Shown here: piece after piece, positions 1-8,537 of the stretch
How positions within the stretch are numbered: position 1 is the stretch's first letter
How the letters are laid out: every line of letters starts with the position of its first letter
DNA from: QPJE01 sp051747745
GTDB lineage: Bacteria; Bacillota; Halanaerobiia; Halanaerobiales; Halanaerobiaceae
NCBI GenBank assembly: GCA_051747745.1
Contig: JBNJGL010000004.1
Coordinates: forward strand, 1 to 64,000
DNA length: 64,000 bases
Direction: 5' to 3'
Program-made: the position numbers and the translations under genes
The notes under the pieces: model-generated
Seen by the model: only the letters and a program-made list of their open reading frames with translations
Databases searched by the model: none
What the model was told of the DNA's origin: nothing

Positions 1-1
1 T

Positions 2-109
2 CTGGTAGTAATGACAGGGCCAGTTTTGATAATGCCTGGATTACCTAAGAGACCATCATCAGAAGATATAGATGTAGATGCAGATGGAAAGATTTCCGGA
101 TTGTTTTAG
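2..109 (+). CDS. fhs: Formate--tetrahydrofolate ligase, C-terminal end (partial)
   Basis: Only the last 35 codons lie in the window; the gene enters from the left edge in frame 2 and stops at TAG 107-109. The translated tail carries the MPGLPK stretch and ends DGKISGLF, which matches the characteristic C-terminus of formyltetrahydrofolate synthetase. That cytosolic enzyme makes 10-formyl-THF from formate, THF and ATP. The next gene is a folate transporter under a THF riboswitch, which supports the identification. The catalytic domains cannot be inspected here, so the call rests on the C-terminal motif and context. Confidence 0.8.
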   Translation: MVVMTGPVLIMPGLPKRPSSEDIDVDADGKISGLF

Positions 110-178
110 AGTTAACAGATAATTATAAAAGATTAGTATATAATTTATATTAATTACAAAAATATAATAAATTTAATA

Positions 179-289
179 TGATAGAGTAGGCGAGAGGCGT
201 AAATGTGTTCAGAGATGGGACGTTGCTCTGAAACGAAAGTTTTGGCTGAAATGTTAAAAACTGCGTTCTCTTTGTCGCGTCCGCTGTCA
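179..289 (+). ncRNA. Tetrahydrofolate (THF-I type) riboswitch
   Basis: The closing stem pairs TGATAG (179-184) with CTGTCA (284-289), with one G-U pair. Inside are the conserved islands of the THF riboswitch in the right order: GAGTAG, GGCGTAAATGTG, a TTCAGAG/CTCTGAA hairpin around TGGGACGT, then AACGAAAG, CTGCG and CGCGTCCGCT. A second stem pairs GCGAGAG with CTCTTTGTCGC. The element sits directly upstream of a folT-type gene, the usual target of this class. The assignment is from remembered consensus, not a covariance search. Confidence 0.85.
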
Positions 290-298
290 TCAAAGTAT

Positions 299-343
299 CC
301 TCTTTCTTTGGTGCAGTCCTATCATGACCCAAAGAGGGGGAGG
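299..343 (+). promoter_or_regulatory. Shine-Dalgarno-occluding hairpin (riboswitch expression platform)
   Basis: CCTCTTT (299-305) is perfectly complementary to AAAGAGG (331-337). CTTTGG (306-311) can alternatively pair with CCAAAG (329-334). Either fold runs into the purine-rich ribosome binding site GGGGGAGG that ends at 343, so folding would limit access to the folT start at 355. There is no U-tract after the stem, so control of translation rather than termination is inferred. Ligand-dependent switching has not been shown. Confidence 0.55.
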
Positions 344-354
344 TGCGTGTAAAA

Positions 355-897
355 ATGAAAATTACAACAAAAAGAATTGCCTATTTATCTTTTTTGACAG
401 CATTGAGCATTATATTAACTAGAATGCTGAGTATTAGAATACCAATTGCTGGTGTTGAAGGAGTAAGGATTGGATTTGGTTCACTGCCAATTATTTTTGC
501 GGGTGTGGCACTGGGTCCCCTTGCTGGAGGAATAGTGGGAGCTCTGGCAGATTTTTTGGGATATTTTATTAACCCTATGGGAGCATATATGCCTCATTTT
601 ACTCTTACATCATTCTTAACAGGATTTATACCGGGAGTGATGGTCTTTTATGTTTTGAAGAGGTGTAGAACACTACCTATACTGCTTATTTCTATAGCGG
701 TTGGGCAGATAATAAGTTCACTGTTTTTAGTACCATATTTTATAAACTTACTTTTTGCAGTTCCATATAAAGTTTTAATGCCGCCGCGTGTATTAAGTCA
801 GCTTATAAATATACCTCTTTATGCTTATTTTGTTAAGGTTCTGCTGAACTATAATATTATTAAAATTAGAGATATTACGGCAGGAAATCCATGTTAA
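355..897 (+). CDS. folT: Folate ECF transporter S component (FolT-like)
   Basis: This is a 180-residue integral membrane protein with about five to six hydrophobic segments. It has the S-component signature of an N-terminal LSFLTALSIIL helix followed by an RIGFGSLPIIFAGVALGP region. It would bind folate and hand it to the shared ECF energising module, which is not in this window. The ATG at 355 is preferred over the in-frame GTG at 343 because GGGGGAGG (336-343) lies about 11 nt upstream of it and overlaps the GTG. Folate specificity is inferred from the THF riboswitch and the neighbouring fhs rather than from binding residues. Confidence 0.8.
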   Translation: MKITTKRIAYLSFLTALSIILTRMLSIRIPIAGVEGVRIGFGSLPIIFAGVALGPLAGGIVGALADFLGYFINPMGAYMPHFTLTSFLTGFIPGVMVFYVLKRCRTLPILLISIAVGQIISSLFLVPYFINLLFAVPYKVLMPPRVLSQLINIPLYAYFVKVLLNYNIIKIRDITAGNPC

Positions 898-975
898 ATC
901 AATTTAGTATTTAGATACTAAAACTGGCATATAGTTGGTTAAAAATTTGTTAAAAAATATAATATTTTGATTATA

Positions 976-1041
976 AAAATCCGGATTACCTATTATTTAT
1001 TTTTAAGATTTTTAATATAGGTAACCGGATTTTATTTTTAT
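976..1041 (+). terminator. Rho-independent terminator after folT
   Basis: A long stem pairs AAAATCCGGATTACCTAT (976-993) with ATAGGTAACCGGATTTT, with a single bulged A. It is followed directly by TTTTATTTTTATTT. It terminates the folT transcript. Confidence 0.85.
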
Positions 1042-1095
1042 TTAAAGTTTCAATTATTATTATATTTTAAATTATAATATATTGGTAAAAATATA

Positions 1096-1118
1096 GAGGT
1101 GGGTTATTAACCCACCTC
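1096..1118 (-). terminator. Terminator after the C69 dipeptidase operon
   Basis: A perfect 10-bp stem, GAGGTGGGTT/AACCCACCTC, with a 3-nt loop lies 30 nt beyond the stop of the convergent minus-strand gene. The minus strand continues into an A/T-rich tract with a run of T. Confidence 0.75.
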
Positions 1119-1147
1119 ATACAATCATATATTTAATTTTTTAGAAA

Positions 1148-2785
1148 TTACTCTGCTACAGTTCCTTCTCCAAATCCTACTTCTTCCAGCCATTCTGTAG
1201 GATATCCAACAGATTCTATTTTATCTGGATGATTTATATAACCATCATTATATTTATAAATCATCTCATCAGCGAATTCCCACCATGCATCTACAACTTT
1301 TTTAGCATTATTGTAGCTGTATTCTGTTAGAAAATCTTCAGTGGTTTCTTCACCATGAATATTATAAATTTCTACAGCAGCTTTATCAATTGCTGGCTGC
1401 ATTTCAAAGAATTTATCTTCATATTTTTCCTGCATTGCTTTAATATCTTCAATCATATATGAGTATTTGAGATCTGCCCAGTTGGATACAAAATCAAATG
1501 CCCACCAGGCTGAAGATCTATCAAATTTATCTCTTCTGCCAGAAGTAAATGATTCAGGCAGTTCTTTAGTACCACTGTATACAGGCACATAACAGGTAGA
1601 ATGTGGAGCATCTTCACCGAACCAGAGTACTGATCTTACTGGAGATGGCATCCAGCCTCTGGCCTGTCCAATAAAACTGTAAGAACAGCGGAACATTGAG
1701 ATGGCTCTTTCCCAGTCCATATCTTTTTTACCTTCAGGTTTTACAGTAGAAGGTGTAGGATATCTGTTAGGTGTGCCAAATGGTCCAGCTGCCAGACCTT
1801 CTGTAAGATCAAATCTTGTACCTTCATAATGATCACGTTTAAGTGCCATTAAATCCTGTGCTGAAACCTTTTCGTCAGGTTTTACAGAGAATGGATAGCG
1901 ATCTGCTTTAGGATCAAAATTCTGTGATGGAGCAAGTTTAGAAAGAACTCTCCACTCACGGCGCTTCTGATAATATTCTGCTCCATATGGATCTGGATTA
2001 TATGCTTCACAGAACAAGAATTCTTCAGAAGGATCCCACCAGCCCATTTCTTCTGCAAATGATTTTACATTATCAGATGCCATTGCTTTATCAGGATCAT
2101 CAAGGTCAAGGGTGTCGATTCTACTTCTGTTAGCTACAACACTAATATGTCCATCTGGAACTCGCTTAGCTGCCCATACAGCACCAGGTTTGTCACTGCC
2201 GGGAGACCAGAGTGGTCCAGGTCCTACAATTTCGAACATCCATGCTTCTTCACCATCGATTACAGTAAGTGATTCTCCTCCATCACCATAACCATATTTT
2301 TCTGCCAGTTCACCCATAATCTGTACCGCTTCTCTGGCAGTTTTAGCTCTCTGAAGTGCAAGTCTTTCTAATTCCTCAATCATTAAAATTGCATCTGTAT
2401 TACCAAGTTCACTTCTGCCGCTGAAAGTAGCTTCACCAATCATTACTCCATGTTCATTCATGAAAGGATAGGCAATGTGGAAATAAGTATAAGTTTCTTC
2501 AACTTGAGGAATTTCTCCCAGTTCTGTAACTGTATAACCGGGAATTCCATCATGACATCGTGTTTTATAGACAGTAGTCATTTTACCATCTTCAAATTTT
2601 TGTCCTTCAATAATTTGAATTCGGGCATCATAATTACCATCACAGGTGTGTGTGGTCATAACTGATCCATCAGTAGAAGCATCTTTACCAACCATAATTG
2701 AAGTACAGGCATTAACAGCTGAAACACCTAAAAAGACTATAAGTAATACCGAAAGTGTGATTGAAAATAATTTTTTATTAAACAT
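1148..2785 (-). CDS. Exported C69-family dipeptidase (paralogue 1)
   Basis: This 545-residue peptidase-C69 (PepD-like, Ntn-hydrolase) protein begins with a hydrophobic signal sequence of about 26 residues ending VNA. It is followed directly by CTSIMVGKDASTDGS, the family's N-terminal nucleophile motif, so Cys27 would become the N-terminal catalytic residue after cleavage. The HTCDGNYDARI segment and the GESLTVIDGEEAWMFEI core are also family-typical. It is the last gene of the minus-strand PGA-associated run and lies 11 bp after a paralogue. The ribosome site is AAGGGGGAT. C69 enzymes release dipeptides with broad specificity. A role on glutamyl peptides from PGA is inferred only from neighbours. 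Confidence 0.85.
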   Translation of the reverse strand: MFNKKLFSITLSVLLIVFLGVSAVNACTSIMVGKDASTDGSVMTTHTCDGNYDARIQIIEGQKFEDGKMTTVYKTRCHDGIPGYTVTELGEIPQVEETYTYFHIAYPFMNEHGVMIGEATFSGRSELGNTDAILMIEELERLALQRAKTAREAVQIMGELAEKYGYGDGGESLTVIDGEEAWMFEIVGPGPLWSPGSDKPGAVWAAKRVPDGHISVVANRSRIDTLDLDDPDKAMASDNVKSFAEEMGWWDPSEEFLFCEAYNPDPYGAEYYQKRREWRVLSKLAPSQNFDPKADRYPFSVKPDEKVSAQDLMALKRDHYEGTRFDLTEGLAAGPFGTPNRYPTPSTVKPEGKKDMDWERAISMFRCSYSFIGQARGWMPSPVRSVLWFGEDAPHSTCYVPVYSGTKELPESFTSGRRDKFDRSSAWWAFDFVSNWADLKYSYMIEDIKAMQEKYEDKFFEMQPAIDKAAVEIYNIHGEETTEDFLTEYSYNNAKKVVDAWWEFADEMIYKYNDGYINHPDKIESVGYPTEWLEEVGFGEGTVAE

Positions 2786-2796
2786 TTAAATCCCCC

Positions 2797-4380
2797 TTAA
2801 TTATTATTGATTTCATAATAAAGTTCATCTGCCAGTTCCCAGTAGCGGCTTTCTGTCCAGTGCATTAATGAAGAAGTGTGATTGGTTAAAAGATCTTTTA
2901 CAGCATCTTTGTCCTGAGTTACATCCAGGATCATTGCTTTTTCCTCAACCTGATCCTGAAGATCAAATATATGTTCCTGCATTGGATTAAGTACAGAGTT
3001 AACTTTTCCCTTTAAATCTCCATATCTTAAGTTAACAAAGTCGTCAACTTTTGCAAAAGCCCACCAGGCTGAATTTCTGTCAAATTTATCTCTGTTGAGT
3101 GTTTTCCAGGAAGATGGAACATCTTCAATACCTACATACATTGGGATAAAAGGACTATTTTCCGGATTGTCTAAACCAATCCATACTACACCACCAATTT
3201 CATCTGGAAGCCAGTCTCTAGCCTGTGAAACAAAGAAATAGGAGCAGTAGTATCGAGCAATAGGGCGATAATTATTTAAATCAAGTAATTCTATCATGTC
3301 ACCTGCTACCTGAGGAGTTGCCAGATTGCTTTTAACTTTTTCTCCTTTACTATTTTCATAGAACCAGCCATCCTGTTCTGTAACATCATGTTTGGTATTT
3401 TTATTTGTATCTCTGAAGAGTGCGATAACATCATGTACAGAAACTTTTTTATCTGGTTTTACTGAGAAAGGATAATCATGGGCATTTTCGAATTTCCAGT
3501 TTCCAGAAGGTGCAAATTCATTATAAACACGCCACAATCTGTTGCTGCATCCTGGTTCCCATGGATGATTATCCATATCACCATAGACCTTGTTCCAGAA
3601 AAATTTACTTTCTGTTTCATCATATAGGCCAAGTTCTACAGCGGTTTCTTTATAGTTATCAGAAACTAAAATATCTTCCATATCTGCATGGTTTTCCGGT
3701 ATTTCGCCAATTCTACTGATGTTTGGGACAACAGTTATATGCCCTTCAGGTACTTTTTTAGCTGCCCATACAGCACCAGGCTTTCCACTATCTTTTGTCC
3801 ACATTGGTCCTACACCGAAAACCTCAAAAACCCATGCTTCATTTGGATCAGTAACTGTTAGACATTCACCGCGGTAACATGATTCCCTGAATCCGTATTC
3901 TTCAGCAAGTTTTCCCATAAGTTTTACAGCTTCACGGGCAGTCTTACATCTCTGCAGAGCAAATACTTCCAGCTGTTCTATCGTCATAATTGCCTCATCA
4001 CTATTGGCTGTTTCAGGTGCTCCAACGATAGTTGTTTCTCCCATAATTAGCTGATGTTCATTTGCATAGGGGTAGGCTCCATGAAAATATTTGTATGTAT
4101 GTTCAGCCTGAGGTATTTCGCCAAGTTTTATTAGATCTTTGTGATCAGCATAAACGATATTTTCATAAACAGGAGCCATAGAACCTGATTCATGGTCCTG
4201 AGCGGGAATAATCTGTATGCGAGAATCATATCTTCCATCAACTGTGTGTGAGGTTATTACAGAACCATCGGTTGAAGCATCTTTACCAACAATGATATCA
4301 GTACATGCAAGAGCAGAGGTGCTGAGTATTACTGCTGCAATAAGCAGAACTGCTGTAGTAAAGGTAATTTTTCTTTTCAA
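2797..4380 (-). CDS. Exported C69-family dipeptidase (paralogue 2)
   Basis: This 527-residue paralogue of the downstream gene has the same architecture. A signal sequence ends TSALA, then CTDIIVGKDASTDGS places the nucleophile at Cys26, and the GECLTVTDPNEAWVFEV core follows. The start is TTG at 4380, preceded by GGGGGAT at a normal distance; no better ATG is nearby. The tandem copies differ clearly in their C-terminal thirds, so this is an older duplication rather than a recent repeat. An exported enzyme fits extracellular peptide processing before uptake by the transporter upstream. Substrate is not predictable from sequence alone. Confidence 0.85.
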   Translation of the reverse strand: MKRKITFTTAVLLIAAVILSTSALACTDIIVGKDASTDGSVITSHTVDGRYDSRIQIIPAQDHESGSMAPVYENIVYADHKDLIKLGEIPQAEHTYKYFHGAYPYANEHQLIMGETTIVGAPETANSDEAIMTIEQLEVFALQRCKTAREAVKLMGKLAEEYGFRESCYRGECLTVTDPNEAWVFEVFGVGPMWTKDSGKPGAVWAAKKVPEGHITVVPNISRIGEIPENHADMEDILVSDNYKETAVELGLYDETESKFFWNKVYGDMDNHPWEPGCSNRLWRVYNEFAPSGNWKFENAHDYPFSVKPDKKVSVHDVIALFRDTNKNTKHDVTEQDGWFYENSKGEKVKSNLATPQVAGDMIELLDLNNYRPIARYYCSYFFVSQARDWLPDEIGGVVWIGLDNPENSPFIPMYVGIEDVPSSWKTLNRDKFDRNSAWWAFAKVDDFVNLRYGDLKGKVNSVLNPMQEHIFDLQDQVEEKAMILDVTQDKDAVKDLLTNHTSSLMHWTESRYWELADELYYEINNN

Positions 4381-4402
4381 TGTAAATCCCCCTTTTCACA
4401 TA

Positions 4403-5575
4403 CTATTCATAATATACCCTGTCTGAATCTGCCTTTTCTGGATTCTGAAAGTAATGTCCAACACCATTTTCTATTACTGCCGAATACTTTGGCACATTTT
4501 TTATTATTACCTCCTTTCCAGGATTCATTTGATTCCAGACTTGAGAGACCATAAGGGTACTGGAACAGTGTCTTCCAACTCTAACATCAATTGGCCAGCC
4601 GTCCTCATCAATAGTTTCATACAGCAGACCAAATTCGCCAGCTCTCTGTACAAATGGATCTTTTCCTTCTAAAAGTAGTTTTTCATCTGTAATTCCTCTA
4701 ACTCTATCTAAAAATGGTTCTGGTGTTTCAAATAAAAGTGATACAGCATTTGAGTGATCTCCCACTTCTCTGTGTGATAATCCATGCAGTGATTTCGGAG
4801 AAAATTCCATGCTGATCGGTTTTTCGAATTCCATATCTGTCAGCATCATTGATGACATTGCAGCGATGTTTCTTCCGGATTCGTGAGCAACGATAGTACT
4901 TATAACAGGATATTCCAATTCTGCCTCATGAAAGTCAATAAATAAATCTACTTTTTCCTGTTCAATAACCTTCATGAAAGCATAATTTACCTGTTCTGTA
5001 AAAGATCCATCTTTTTTACCGGGCCAGGTTCTGTTGAAATTTCTAATATCCATATAGGCAAGCATCTGCTCACTTGGATAATGAACATATACTTCAGGAT
5101 CAGGCCAGGAATCCAGTGGATTTGTCCATCTGTCACCCATTCTATATTTTTTTTCTCCCCAGTCAGTTTTAATACTGTAAAATTGAGGATAGGCATCACC
5201 GGGACGGGTAACAGTAGATGCACTTCTATTAGCTCTAATGGCAACAATAAGTTTTCCCTTTTCCAGAACAGCATTTTCTGCAAATACTTCTGCCGTAAGA
5301 TTTGCTGCTGGTTCTTCTGGATGTGAACCACCTATTATAAAGAATGTAGCACCCGGCTTTCCACTATCCAGTATATATATATTACAATCTGCGACAGTAT
5401 TTTTAATAGGATCAAAATAATCACCTAATGTTTTCACTTCTGTTACAGATGGTCCTGCAATTACTGCTTCTTTATAATTTCTGTGAGCAAGAAAAGCTCT
5501 GGCAGATATTACAAGTGCAGTAATTATCAGGACGGCAGTTATAATTTTAATAAAAATTAATTTTTTGCTAGACAT
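4403..5575 (-). CDS. Membrane-anchored succinylglutamate desuccinylase/aspartoacylase-family zinc hydrolase
   Basis: This 390-residue protein has an N-terminal hydrophobic anchor at about residues 7-28, placing the rest outside the membrane. It has the AstE/AspA (M14-like) zinc site: GGSHPEEP gives His85 and Glu88, and DLFIDFHEAE gives His216. A LLFETPEP segment near residue 283 supplies the likely catalytic Glu. The start ATG at 5575 has GAGGTGA upstream. It shares the fold with the C-terminal half of the gene at 9887-11095, so the locus has two such enzymes. Hydrolysis of an N-acyl or gamma-glutamyl bond is plausible. A role in PGA breakdown is inferred from context. Confidence 0.75.
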   Translation of the reverse strand: MSSKKLIFIKIITAVLIITALVISARAFLAHRNYKEAVIAGPSVTEVKTLGDYFDPIKNTVADCNIYILDSGKPGATFFIIGGSHPEEPAANLTAEVFAENAVLEKGKLIVAIRANRSASTVTRPGDAYPQFYSIKTDWGEKKYRMGDRWTNPLDSWPDPEVYVHYPSEQMLAYMDIRNFNRTWPGKKDGSFTEQVNYAFMKVIEQEKVDLFIDFHEAELEYPVISTIVAHESGRNIAAMSSMMLTDMEFEKPISMEFSPKSLHGLSHREVGDHSNAVSLLFETPEPFLDRVRGITDEKLLLEGKDPFVQRAGEFGLLYETIDEDGWPIDVRVGRHCSSTLMVSQVWNQMNPGKEVIIKNVPKYSAVIENGVGHYFQNPEKADSDRVYYE

Positions 5576-5586
5576 CTTTATTCACC

Positions 5587-5751
5587 TCATTTAATCCTCA
5601 ATATTCTAAGAATAAAAGGGATTATTATTACTGAATAGAGTACAGCTTCCTGAGCGTCTTTTGTTTTTACAATTTCTCTCAGGAGTATAAAGGCAATAAA
5701 TGCACTGATTAGATAATAGCTGAACTCTATAATTGAATTTATAATACCCAT
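5587..5751 (-). CDS. Small two-helix membrane protein next to TRAP-type permease
   Basis: This is a 54-residue protein. The start ATG at 5751 is chosen because AGGAGG lies 6 nt upstream; a longer reading to 5781 would overlap the permease gene and lacks such a site. Two hydrophobic segments (about residues 3-25 and 38-51) flank a charged REIVKTKDAQE stretch. No family is recognised. Its position just after a DctM-like large permease, where a small DctQ subunit often lies, suggests a membrane partner. It is far shorter than a four-helix DctQ, so this is only a positional inference. Confidence 0.6.
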   Translation of the reverse strand: MGIINSIIEFSYYLISAFIAFILLREIVKTKDAQEAVLYSVIIIPFILRILRIK

Positions 5752-5770
5752 AAAATAACCTCCTGATTTA

Positions 5771-7060
5771 TTATCCTCCAACTAAAAATGACAGCTGATT
5801 GCTGAAAACAAGAAAAACGGTACATAAAGCTAAAATAAATGCCATCGGTATTAAACAGGTTTTCAAAAAATCTTTGTAATATCTGCCGCTGTAATCCAAT
5901 TCTATTACAGTTGCACGTCCTACGACAGCGGTTGGCGGCAATATATCTCCTATTGGCCACATTACTGCCATTGCTGAAAGTATTATGACAGGATTAAAAC
6001 CTTTCATATTAAAGAGAAAAATGAGAGGAACTCCAAGTAAAGGAGCTACAGCATACTGCAGTAATCCTTCTGAAACTGGCAGAATGATAAAGAGCGAAGC
6101 AAATAAAAACCAGACCGGCAGAGTAACTACAGCCAGTGAAATTAAACCTCTGGCTCCACTTAAAGCCATAATTTGAATTAATATTCCGACTACAATCATA
6201 ATTCCGACAAGTGGAATAAGAGATCTAATTGTTTTTCCAGCAATGTTGAGAATATTAAGTTTTTTTGGACTAAGTATGAACATTGCTAATGCTGAGATTA
6301 AAAACATTAGTGGAAGACCAAGAATAGGCATTTTAAATGGGAATAACCTTCCCGCAATGATTAAAATTATGAGTATAATAAATGGTGTTCCAACTCTCAA
6401 CCAGCTCATATTTTCTGGTGGTTCTGGAAGTTCTTCAAGAATTTTATCCAGTTCTGGATTTTCTCCTTTTGCTCCTAAAAAAAACATTGTAAATAAAGCT
6501 CCAGTAACAGTTATTAACAGCAGGGGCTGCATAAATCCTACATATGGCATATTTGCTCCAGCAGCAGCCATCATGGCCCAGAGATTAATGGGTGGTGCAG
6601 CAGCACTCATAGAAGCACAGAGAAAAATTATTGCTGCTGTTCTTGTTTCAGATATTCCCATATATATCAGTACTGTACCTACAAGTGTACCTACAGTTAA
6701 TACTGTAGCAGCTCCAGCGCCTGTAAGAGCTCCCGGTATCATAAGTACAAATGTTAGAAATAATAATGTTAAATAGCGGTGTTCATGAAATCGAATTATT
6801 ATTTTTCTTACCATGAATGCAATACCGCCGGACTCTTTAACCAGATTGATAAAAAGAGTTGCTGTAATAAATATCAGTGATACATCGTAATATGTAAAAG
6901 CACCTTCTACAAGATGCCTGACCGGAATACCACCGGTATGATAAATAGCAGCAGCCAGAGCTGACAGAAGCATTGCCAGTTCAGTTCCGAGTTTAAAATA
7001 TGTTCCGACAGCAAAGGTCACTGCTATTATGATGAGTACAATTCCAGCATGTAAAAACAT
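5771..7060 (-). CDS. TRAP-type (DctM-like) large permease subunit
   Basis: This 429-residue protein has about 11-12 hydrophobic segments, a long mid-protein loop with the charged stretch LDKILEELPEPPENM, and repeated Gly/Ala-rich half-helix regions. Those include GALTGAGAATVLTVGT and SAAAPPINLWAMMAAAG, as in DctM and related ion-transporter-superfamily permeases. ATG 7060 is chosen over GTG 7069 because GAGGTG lies just upstream and overlaps the GTG. It follows DUF6305 by 33 bp and precedes the 54-residue membrane protein. No DctP binding protein is present, so how substrate is delivered is unknown. Uptake of glutamate or small glutamyl peptides is a contextual guess. Confidence 0.65.
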   Translation of the reverse strand: MFLHAGIVLIIIAVTFAVGTYFKLGTELAMLLSALAAAIYHTGGIPVRHLVEGAFTYYDVSLIFITATLFINLVKESGGIAFMVRKIIIRFHEHRYLTLLFLTFVLMIPGALTGAGAATVLTVGTLVGTVLIYMGISETRTAAIIFLCASMSAAAPPINLWAMMAAAGANMPYVGFMQPLLLITVTGALFTMFFLGAKGENPELDKILEELPEPPENMSWLRVGTPFIILIILIIAGRLFPFKMPILGLPLMFLISALAMFILSPKKLNILNIAGKTIRSLIPLVGIMIVVGILIQIMALSGARGLISLAVVTLPVWFLFASLFIILPVSEGLLQYAVAPLLGVPLIFLFNMKGFNPVIILSAMAVMWPIGDILPPTAVVGRATVIELDYSGRYYKDFLKTCLIPMAFILALCTVFLVFSNQLSFLVGG

Positions 7061-7093
7061 TAAATACACCTCATTTCAGTAACAGTTAAACTT

Positions 7094-7657
7094 TTATTGA
7101 ACATCGAACAGTTCTTTGACTGCTTCTCCCATTTCCATATTCTTATCAAAATATATGGCAGGAATATCTAATTCTTTGCTCTTTTCTGTAAAAAATCCAT
7201 CTTCATTACTTGCTTCTTTTATAATTAGAGCATCACTTTGCGGCATAACAATTTCTATTGATTTTGCATCATTTTCGTCAACACGCCTTGACATACCCTC
7301 AATATGAGCACCTAAAACCTTCAGGCCGTTTTCTTTAGCAGTTTTTATTAAAGCATTAATTCTTTCTGCTTCCTGATTCATATTTGTACCGGCAGCACCC
7401 ATACCTTTACCACTGGTACCCATTGTGACAATCAGAGTTTTATAATTGCTTCCCTCAAGATCAGCGGCTGTAAGCAGATCTTTTTGCTCACATTCAACTC
7501 CAGCCTGCTGGCAGATCATTTTAACCATTAGTGCCCCTGGACTCTGACCACAGGTTGTAACTACAGCTGGCTGCTCAAATACCGGCAGGGCAGCAGAGGT
7601 AATAAAACTTAAACTAAATATTGTTACTAATGTTAACAGTAAAACTTTTTTAAACAT
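7094..7657 (-). CDS. Exported DUF6305-type protein
   Basis: This 187-residue protein has a signal sequence of about 22 residues ending TSAA, followed by a compact alpha/beta domain. Hallmarks are TTCGQSPGALMVKM near the start, MGTSGKGMGAAGTN in the middle and HIEGMSRRVDEND later. The same three blocks recur, diverged, in residues 33-185 of the fusion at 9887-11095. I recognise the family as DUF6305, with no known activity. The strong ribosome site AAGGAGGAAAAATT precedes ATG 7657. As first gene after the terminator at 7770-7814, it probably starts the transport/peptidase transcript. It could replace a conventional binding protein, but that is a guess. Confidence 0.65.
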   Translation of the reverse strand: MFKKVLLLTLVTIFSLSFITSAALPVFEQPAVVTTCGQSPGALMVKMICQQAGVECEQKDLLTAADLEGSNYKTLIVTMGTSGKGMGAAGTNMNQEAERINALIKTAKENGLKVLGAHIEGMSRRVDENDAKSIEIVMPQSDALIIKEASNEDGFFTEKSKELDIPAIYFDKNMEMGEAVKELFDVQ

Positions 7658-7769
7658 AATTTTTCCTCCTTTTTTAACAATTTATTTTGTTTGTATATAT
7701 AGATTTCAATCTTAAATTGATTATTCCTATTTTTTCTCTTATTTCTCTCAGAAAATTCAAAAAATTAAA

Positions 7770-7814
7770 AAACCATCAATTGTGAACCTGTTGTTAGTTC
7801 AGAATTGATGGTTT
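7770..7814 (-). terminator. Terminator after the pgs/two-component operon
   Basis: AAACCATCAATT (7770-7781) pairs perfectly with AATTGATGGTTT (7803-7814), extended by GAAC/GTTC inside. On the minus strand it is followed by a T-rich run, as expected downstream of the response-regulator gene. On the plus strand GTTTTT also follows. Confidence 0.75.
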
Positions 7815-7850
7815 GTTTTTACAAAATCATGAGAAAAAATCTTATATATG

Positions 7851-7884
7851 ATGTATCTACAAAAATGGTATTTGCGGGAGAACC
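7851..7884 (+). repeat. Hairpin element copy A (deleted form)
   Basis: It reads ATGTATCTACAAAAATGG then TATTTGCGGGAGAACC: the left arm of copies B and C joined directly to their last 8 bases, with loop and right arm missing. It is flanked by TATATATG (left, 7843-7850) and TATATATA (right, 7885-7892), a 7-of-8 direct repeat in the position seen for the other copies. Confidence 0.55.
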
Positions 7885-7915
7885 TATATATAATTTTTAA
7901 TAAAAATTATTGCTG

Positions 7916-8536
7916 TTATTTCAGTTTGTATTTATGGATTGGTCTGCCAACTTTTCCATAATCAAGTTCTAGATGGGCTATATTTTGTTCCGCAAGATAG
8001 TTGAGATAGCGGTGAACTGTTTGATAGGCCAGATTTGTACCATCAGAGATTTCGTGGATAGTTTTAGGTGATTCAATTTTATTCAAATAAGTATAAATGA
8101 TTTTTAATGTTTTCTGGCTCATTCCTTTTGGAATATCAAGTGTGCTGACACTGTCAGGAGAATTATATTTATCATCACTGTAATTCAAATGAAGATTGAT
8201 TCTGGAAATAAGATCAGCAGTTCTTATTGGCTTATTTGCAAAATCATCTGCACCGGCATCCAGAAATTTTTCAGCCAGATCTAAAGATTCATCTACTGTT
8301 AAAACAAGTATCGATATTGTATTATTTATTTTTCTTATTTCTTTGACCAGTTTTAATCCATTTATATCAGGCATATGGTAATCAACCATTAGTAAATCAA
8401 ATTTTTCCTTTTGTATGTATTCTAAAGCTTTACGCCCCAGTGAAGTTGTTGTGATGTTAAACCCTGCTGCATCGGCAACAGCTTCAAGTGTAAAAAGAAT
8501 ATCTTTTTCATCATCAACTGCAAGAATTTTTTTCAT
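7916..8536 (-). CDS. Response regulator, REC plus C-terminal HTH (CitB/DcuR-like)
   Basis: The N-terminal receiver domain (about residues 1-120) has the acidic pair Asp8/Asp9, phospho-acceptor Asp52 in MVDYHMPDI, Thr80 and Lys102 in ANKPI. The C-terminal 65 residues form a winged-helix-type DNA-binding region (TIHEISDGTNLAYQTVHRYL, then a basic tail), as in regulators of dicarboxylate and amino-acid systems. The gene lies 1 bp after the sensor kinase and ends the operon before the terminator at 7770-7814. Likely targets are the pgs and DUF6305/transport operons on either side, but no binding site was identified. Confidence 0.88.
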   Translation of the reverse strand: MKKILAVDDEKDILFTLEAVADAAGFNITTTSLGRKALEYIQKEKFDLLMVDYHMPDINGLKLVKEIRKINNTISILVLTVDESLDLAEKFLDAGADDFANKPIRTADLISRINLHLNYSDDKYNSPDSVSTLDIPKGMSQKTLKIIYTYLNKIESPKTIHEISDGTNLAYQTVHRYLNYLAEQNIAHLELDYGKVGRPIHKYKLK

Positions 8537-8537
8537 T

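Noticed and set aside
6243..6776. 177-residue plus-strand frame inside the TRAP-type permease gene
   Set aside because: Antisense shadow of a hydrophobic coding region without a ribosome site or recognisable domain.
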